From: Rhodoferax sp.
GTDB taxonomy: Bacteria > Pseudomonadota > Gammaproteobacteria > Burkholderiales > Burkholderiaceae_C
Reading direction: 5' to 3'
NCBI GenBank assembly: GCA_020048255.1
Contig: JAIFMR010000087.1
Span: forward strand, 1-40,376
Length of the DNA stretch: 40,376 nt
Shown one piece after another: positions 36,012 to 40,376 of this stretch. Below the pieces are notes generated by a model. It had not been told where the DNA came from and did not search any database. It saw only the letters and a list, made by a program, of their open reading frames with translations. A program made the translations under genes and the position numbers. How positions within the stretch are numbered: position 1 is the first letter of the stretch; the number at the start of each line of letters is the position of its first letter.

Positions 36012-38297
36012 ATGCCTGAAAGCCAACCGGACGCGAGCTTTTCACGCTGGCACGCTTGGCTATTGGGCGCCTGGTTTTGCGCCTCTTTCGGGGTGGTTTT
36101 TTTTGCGTACGACCTGCAGCATGTTGCGGCGGGTTGGCCGGTTTCCTACTGGTTCGCAGCCCAAGGCAGCGTGCTGATCTTTATCCTGGTGGTGGCCCTG
36201 TTTGCCTGGATTGCCAACCGCCGGGAAGGGCCTGCCGCGGAAGTTGACCCCGACTACCTTGTGTATACCCGGCGGATTCACGGCCGTTTTTTTGCCTATG
36301 TGGTTCTGTTCTTGCTGTTCCTGCTGGTGCTTGCGCTGGCGGAGCGAGCTGGATTGAGAAAAATTTGGGTGGGTGCCATTTTTTTGTTTGCAACGGTATT
36401 TTTGTATGCCTTGATTGGAATCTACGACCGGACCTCCAAGGCATCTGAGTACTACGTTGCCGGGCGACGCATTCCGGCGGTTTACAACGGCATGGCGGTG
36501 GCTGCCGATTGGATGAGTGCTGCGTCGTTCATCAGCATGGCGGGTGGTTTGTATTTGCAGGGGTTTTCCGGTTCCGGATCGCAACCCGGTGGCCTGGCTT
36601 ATGTGCTGGGGTGGACTGGTGGCTTTTGCCTGGTGGCGCTGCTGGTTGCTCCCTACTTGCGCCAAATGAATCTCTACACCGTGCCAGATTTTTTTGGTGC
36701 CCGATACGGCGGGCGCTGGCCGCGCATCATTGCTGCCTGGTCAGCTGTTTTGTGTTCATTTACCTATGTTGTGGCGCAGATTTATGGGGTGGGTTTGATC
36801 ACCTCGCGCTTGACCGGTGTGCAATTTGAGATTGGCATCCTGCTGGGTTTGGGAGGGGTGCTGGTGTGTTCGTTCTTGGGTGGCATGCGAGCCGTTACCT
36901 GGACCCAGGTAACGCAGTATGTGGTGCTGATTTTGGCCTTTTTGATCCCGGTGTCCTGGTTGGCCTATAAACAGTTGGGTAACCCCCTGGCGCCTTTTGC
37001 CTACGGCCAACAATTGCCAAAAATCGCCCAGCTTGAAACCCGGCTGATGGCATCACCTGCCGAGCAAGAGGTGATACATGAGTATGCCAAGCGATCAAGC
37101 GACTATGCGCGAAAGTTGGAAAACGTGACGGAGTCGCTTGAGCACGAAAAGAAGGCGCTTTACGACGAAATCCAGCGTCTGACGCGTACCCATGCAGATG
37201 AATCTGAGATTGTGGCCGCGCGCCGTGCGCTGGCCGCGTTGCCACGCGACGAGGCCAGTGCGCGTGAGCGTTGGACACGCGCAATGACAGACAACATGGA
37301 CCGAGCCAAACCCTTGGGGGGCATGCCATTGCATACCCGACCGTTCGCGGGTGACCCGGATGGGACACGAGTCGAACAGAAAGCGTTTGAAACCTCACGG
37401 CGAAATTTTTTGGCGCTGATGTTTTGTCTGATGGTGGGCACAGCCGGCCTGCCGCATTTGCTCACACGTTTCTACACGGTGCGATCGGTGACGGAGGCTA
37501 GAAACTCGGTGACCTGGTCACTTTTTTTCATTGCCTTGTTGTATCTGGCGGCCCCAGCATTGGCGGTGTTGGTCAAATTCGAGATCATGGGTCACTTGGT
37601 GGGGCAGCGCTTTGATGAGTTGCCGTCCTGGATCGCCCAGTGGGCCCGGATGGACTCTTCACTCATTTCGGTCAGCGACATCAATGGCGATCAGATCTTG
37701 CAGTTTGCCGAGTTGAAGCTGGGGCCAGACATTGTCATGCTGGCCACACCAGAAATTGGTGGGCTGCCTTACGTCGTGTCTGGCTTGGTCGCAGCCGGCG
37801 GCTTGGCCGCTGCGCTCTCCACCGCCGATGGTTTGCTGCTGACCATTGGCAACGCGCTGGCGCATGACCTGTTTTATCGCGGTGAAAGCGATCGGGCTGC
37901 GGTGGTTCGCCAAGTGATGTTATCTAAATTTGCCCTGCTTTTGGTCGCCTTGCTGGCGGCTTATGTGGCGGCACAGCGTCCGGCGGATATTTTGTTTTTG
38001 GTCTCCGCATCGTTTTCTTTGGCCGGAGCCGCCTTTGTTCCGGTGATGATTCTGGGTATTTTTTGGTCGGGTGTCACACGACCTGCGGCCGTGGCGGGCA
38101 TGTTGAGTGGGTTGGGTCTGACCCTGTACTACATGCTGGTCAATCTTCCCTCTGTTAGAGTATTTTTTGGTTTACGGGGCAGCGGTTTATGGTTTGATAT
38201 CGAGCCCATTTCCGCAGGTGTCTTTGGCGTGACGGCGGGCGTGCTGGTGACTCTGTTGGTGAGTTTTTTCACGCAGTCTCACAAGCGATTGGCGTGA
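36012..38297 (+). CDS. Sodium:solute symporter (VC_2705-type) fused to an N-terminal DUF4212 domain
   Basis: N-term GWPVSYWFAAQGSVLIFI (DUF4212) followed by YYVAGRRIPAVYNGMAVAADWMSAASFISMAGGLYLQGF symporter core. Confidence 0.85.
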   Translation: MPESQPDASFSRWHAWLLGAWFCASFGVVFFAYDLQHVAAGWPVSYWFAAQGSVLIFILVVALFAWIANRREGPAAEVDPDYLVYTRRIHGRFFAYVVLFLLFLLVLALAERAGLRKIWVGAIFLFATVFLYALIGIYDRTSKASEYYVAGRRIPAVYNGMAVAADWMSAASFISMAGGLYLQGFSGSGSQPGGLAYVLGWTGGFCLVALLVAPYLRQMNLYTVPDFFGARYGGRWPRIIAAWSAVLCSFTYVVAQIYGVGLITSRLTGVQFEIGILLGLGGVLVCSFLGGMRAVTWTQVTQYVVLILAFLIPVSWLAYKQLGNPLAPFAYGQQLPKIAQLETRLMASPAEQEVIHEYAKRSSDYARKLENVTESLEHEKKALYDEIQRLTRTHADESEIVAARRALAALPRDEASARERWTRAMTDNMDRAKPLGGMPLHTRPFAGDPDGTRVEQKAFETSRRNFLALMFCLMVGTAGLPHLLTRFYTVRSVTEARNSVTWSLFFIALLYLAAPALAVLVKFEIMGHLVGQRFDELPSWIAQWARMDSSLISVSDINGDQILQFAELKLGPDIVMLATPEIGGLPYVVSGLVAAGGLAAALSTADGLLLTIGNALAHDLFYRGESDRAAVVRQVMLSKFALLLVALLAAYVAAQRPADILFLVSASFSLAGAAFVPVMILGIFWSGVTRPAAVAGMLSGLGLTLYYMLVNLPSVRVFFGLRGSGLWFDIEPISAGVFGVTAGVLVTLLVSFFTQSHKRLA

Positions 38298-38347
38298 CAC
38301 CTCAACGCCAATGTGCTGGGAAAGATGGGCCGGTTTTCGGAAATAGT

Positions 38348-38353
38348 TATAAT
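38348..38353 (+). promoter_or_regulatory. -10 element TATAAT of the rpsF operon promoter
   Basis: Exact TATAAT about 80 bp upstream of the rpsF start codon; no strong -35 seen. Confidence 0.45.
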
Positions 38354-38367
38354 AGTCGGCTAACCTT

Positions 38368-38401
38368 GCCACACCCCAATGAGACGCTGGGGGTGGCTTT
38401 T
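38368..38401 (+). promoter_or_regulatory. Leader hairpin with short U-tract upstream of rpsF
   Basis: GCCACaCCCCA-atgagacgc-TGGGGGTGGC followed by TTTT. Confidence 0.45.
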
Positions 38402-38435
38402 CGCCTCGATTGAGGTACTTCCAAAAGGAGTTTCA

Positions 38436-38801
38436 ATGCGTCATTATGAAATCATTCTCATGATCCATCCGGATCAGAGCGAACAAGTTCCTGCCATGCT
38501 GGAACGCTACAAAGGCATGATTGTTGCCGGTGGTGGCAAAGTGCATCGGGTTGAAGACTGGGGTCGTCGCCAGTTGGTCTACATGATCAACAAGCTGGCC
38601 AAGGCGCACTACTTGTGTGTCAATATCGAAGCGGATCAAGCGGTCATGGCTGAACTGGAGCATGCTTTCAAGTTCAATGATGCCGTCCTGCGTCATCTGA
38701 CCGTGTTGAAGAAAAAGGCTGACACCGGCCCATCTTCGATGATGAAAACTGTCGAGCGTGAAGACGCTCGCAAGACACAGCAAGCTGAATATCAGGCTTG
38801 A
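38436..38801 (+). CDS. rpsF: 30S ribosomal protein S6
   Basis: [25 protein letters not shown]; aaggag SD. Confidence 0.97.
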   Translation: MRHYEIILMIHPDQSEQVPAMLERYKGMIVAGGGKVHRVEDWGRRQLVYMINKLAKAHYLCVNIEADQAVMAELEHAFKFNDAVLRHLTVLKKKADTGPSSMMKTVEREDARKTQQAEYQA

Positions 38802-38822
38802 AGCATTGAAATCCAGTAGGCA

Positions 38823-39122
38823 TTGAGTCTGATTGCCAACCAACTGAACCTGACAGCGAGCGTCCTCGAAGTAGAACCTTTGCGGTACACGCCTTCAGGT
38901 ATCCCTGCAGTGAACAGTCGTCTGGAGCACGTCTCCGAGATGCTGGAAGCAGGTCAGGTCAGGCAAGTCAAGGCCACCATGAAATCCGTGGCGTTCGGTG
39001 CAGTTGCAGAGCAACTCGCCAGTCAGGATGTCGGTAGCAGCTGGAATTTCAAGGGCTTTGTGGCAACACCCCGTGGTGCAAAGCACGTTGTGTTTCACAT
39101 TCAAGAATTTGCTCAACAGTAA
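38823..39122 (+). CDS. priB: Primosomal replication protein N (PriB)
   Basis: TTG start; [31 protein letters not shown]; between rpsF and rpsR. Confidence 0.9.
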   Translation: MSLIANQLNLTASVLEVEPLRYTPSGIPAVNSRLEHVSEMLEAGQVRQVKATMKSVAFGAVAEQLASQDVGSSWNFKGFVATPRGAKHVVFHIQEFAQQ

Positions 39123-39151
39123 CGCATTTAGATTTATTTAAGGAGTCCATC

Positions 39152-39436
39152 ATGGCCGGACCAAAACGTTTTAATAACAAAGACAAGCGCCCCAAGCGCC
39201 CCGCTCAAAATCTGCTGTTCAAGCGCAAGCGCTTTTGCCGCTTCACGGTAACGGGCGTTGAAGAGATTGATTACAAAGACATCGACACCTTGCGTGATTT
39301 CATTGCTGAAAACGGCAAGATCATTCCCGCACGCCTGACTGGCACCCGTGCCATTTTCCAGCGTCAGCTCAACACCGCTATCAAGCGTGCGCGCTTTTTG
39401 GCCATGTTGCCTTACAGCGATCAGCACAAGATCTAA
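39152..39436 (+). CDS. rpsR: 30S ribosomal protein S18
   Basis: [45 protein letters not shown]. Confidence 0.97.
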   Translation: MAGPKRFNNKDKRPKRPAQNLLFKRKRFCRFTVTGVEEIDYKDIDTLRDFIAENGKIIPARLTGTRAIFQRQLNTAIKRARFLAMLPYSDQHKI

Positions 39437-39448
39437 GGACCCCACACC

Positions 39449-39901
39449 ATGCAAATCATTCTGCTCGACAAGGTGGTTAACCTTGGTAATCTCGGCGAAA
39501 TTGTCCGTGTCAAAGACGGCTATGCACGCAACTTTTTGATCCCTACCGGCCGCGCGCGTCGCGCGACGGAAACAGCCAAGAAAGAGTTTGAAGTGCGTCG
39601 CGCTGAACTCGAAAAGGCTGCTGCAGCCAAGCTGGCTCAGTCGCAAGCTGTCGGCGAAAAGCTGGCCGGTACCACGTGCAAGCTGACTCAAAAGGCCGGC
39701 GTGGATGGACGTTTGTTTGGTTCCGTGACCAATGCGGACATCGCTGAAGAACTGACCAAGAACGGCTTTGCCGTGACCAAGGCCCAGATTCGTATGCCCA
39801 ACGGCCACATCAAGGTGGTCGGTGACAGCACAGTGGGCATCGCTTTGCACACCGACGTGGTAGTGGACATCACTGTCTCGGTTTACGGCGAAACAGCTTA
39901 A
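39449..39901 (+). CDS. rplI: 50S ribosomal protein L9
   Basis: [36 protein letters not shown]. Confidence 0.97.
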   Translation: MQIILLDKVVNLGNLGEIVRVKDGYARNFLIPTGRARRATETAKKEFEVRRAELEKAAAAKLAQSQAVGEKLAGTTCKLTQKAGVDGRLFGSVTNADIAEELTKNGFAVTKAQIRMPNGHIKVVGDSTVGIALHTDVVVDITVSVYGETA

Positions 39902-39921
39902 GCGTTCTACGTTCTCCCTGT

Positions 39922-39953
39922 AAGCCGCCTGAGCGCAAGCTCTGGCGGCTTTT
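39922..39953 (+). terminator. Rho-independent terminator after rplI
   Basis: aaGCCGCCtGAGCgcaaGCTCtGGCGGCtttt. Confidence 0.8.
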
Positions 39954-40079
39954 GTATTGCTGTTCTGCCATGACCTTGTTTGCACAGCTTATTCACAGCC
40001 TTTACGACACTTTCCCCCAGCTTTGTCACTCGACACCCATGTCGACACCCCTTAGCATCGGGGATTGAAGGAACCACCC

Positions 40080-40376
40080 ATGTCAGCAGTACTTTCCGCT
40101 CTTCACGACGACCAGGGACACGACCGTCAGGTTGCCCAGTTGCGCATTCCACCTCATTCCATCGAGGCAGAATCCAGCGTGCTGGGTGGCTTGTTGCTGG
40201 ACAACGCGGCTTGGGATCGGGTCAGCGATGTGCTGTCCGAGCACGATTTTTACCGCTATGAACACCGTGCCGTTTTTGCGGCGATGAGTGTCCTGATCAA
40301 CGCCTCCAAACCGGCTGACGTGATCACGGTGTATGAACAGTTGCAGAGTTCGGGTAAGGCGGAAGAAATGGGTGGC
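40080..40376 (+). CDS. dnaB: Replicative DNA helicase DnaB, N-terminal part (truncated by window end)
   Basis: Manual translation MSAVLSALHDDQGHDRQVAQLRIPPHSIEAESSVLGGLLLDNAAWDRVSDVLSEHDFYRYEHRAVFAAM. Confidence 0.93.
   Translation, partial: MSAVLSALHDDQGHDRQVAQLRIPPHSIEAESSVLGGLLLDNAAWDRVSDVLSEHDFYRYEHRAVFAAMSVLINASKPADVITVYEQLQSSGKAEEMGG

Noticed and set aside
1-40376. Search for CRISPR arrays, tRNA/rRNA genes, transposases, integrases or prophage
   Set aside because: No regularly spaced repeats, RNA gene signatures or mobile-element proteins were recognised by reading; not checked by software.

Overview
The window reads as a betaproteobacterial chromosome segment, probably Comamonadaceae/Rhodoferax-like (inferred from gene content and intergenic repeats, not verified). 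The right third is housekeeping: surE-pcm-nlpD-rlmD, ppsR/ppsA, rpsF-priB-rpsR-rplI and the start of dnaB. The left and centre (about 4-26 kb) form a sulfide-oxidation and cytochrome island with 15 CxxCH haem-c motifs. It holds a cytochrome bd-like two-subunit membrane complex with a fused C-terminal c-haem, in one overlapping operon with a flavocytochrome c sulfide dehydrogenase (FccB), cytochromes c and a DsrE protein. It also holds a c551/NapC/PSCyt-like/duplicated-tetrahaem cluster with two perfect FNR-type boxes, and a sigma54 activator resembling FisR (Cys spacing 11 and 7 in its PAS region). The main finding is a candidate FisR-type regulon. Three separate promoter regions (4.2 kb, 22.2 kb, 24.3 kb) each carry a 16-bp CTGNCA-N4-TGNCAG site about 85-94 bp upstream of a matching sigma54-like -24/-12 element (yTGGCAyGGwwwkTGA). 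These precede the bd-like/FccB operon, the Rieske/SQR/globin operon and the MBL/ccoG operon. Several classical sulfide-oxidation genes here look eroded: an SQR lacking its middle, a persulfide-dioxygenase N-terminus fused to an unrelated secreted protein, a persulfide-dioxygenase-like MBL missing a metal ligand, a rhodanese pseudogene, and possible cydP/cydX remnants around an orphan Rieske gene. This suggests replacement of an SQR/PDO route by an FccB-cytochrome c-bd-like route. No tRNA, rRNA, CRISPR or transposase genes were recognised. All homology calls are from memory of protein families; no searches were run.
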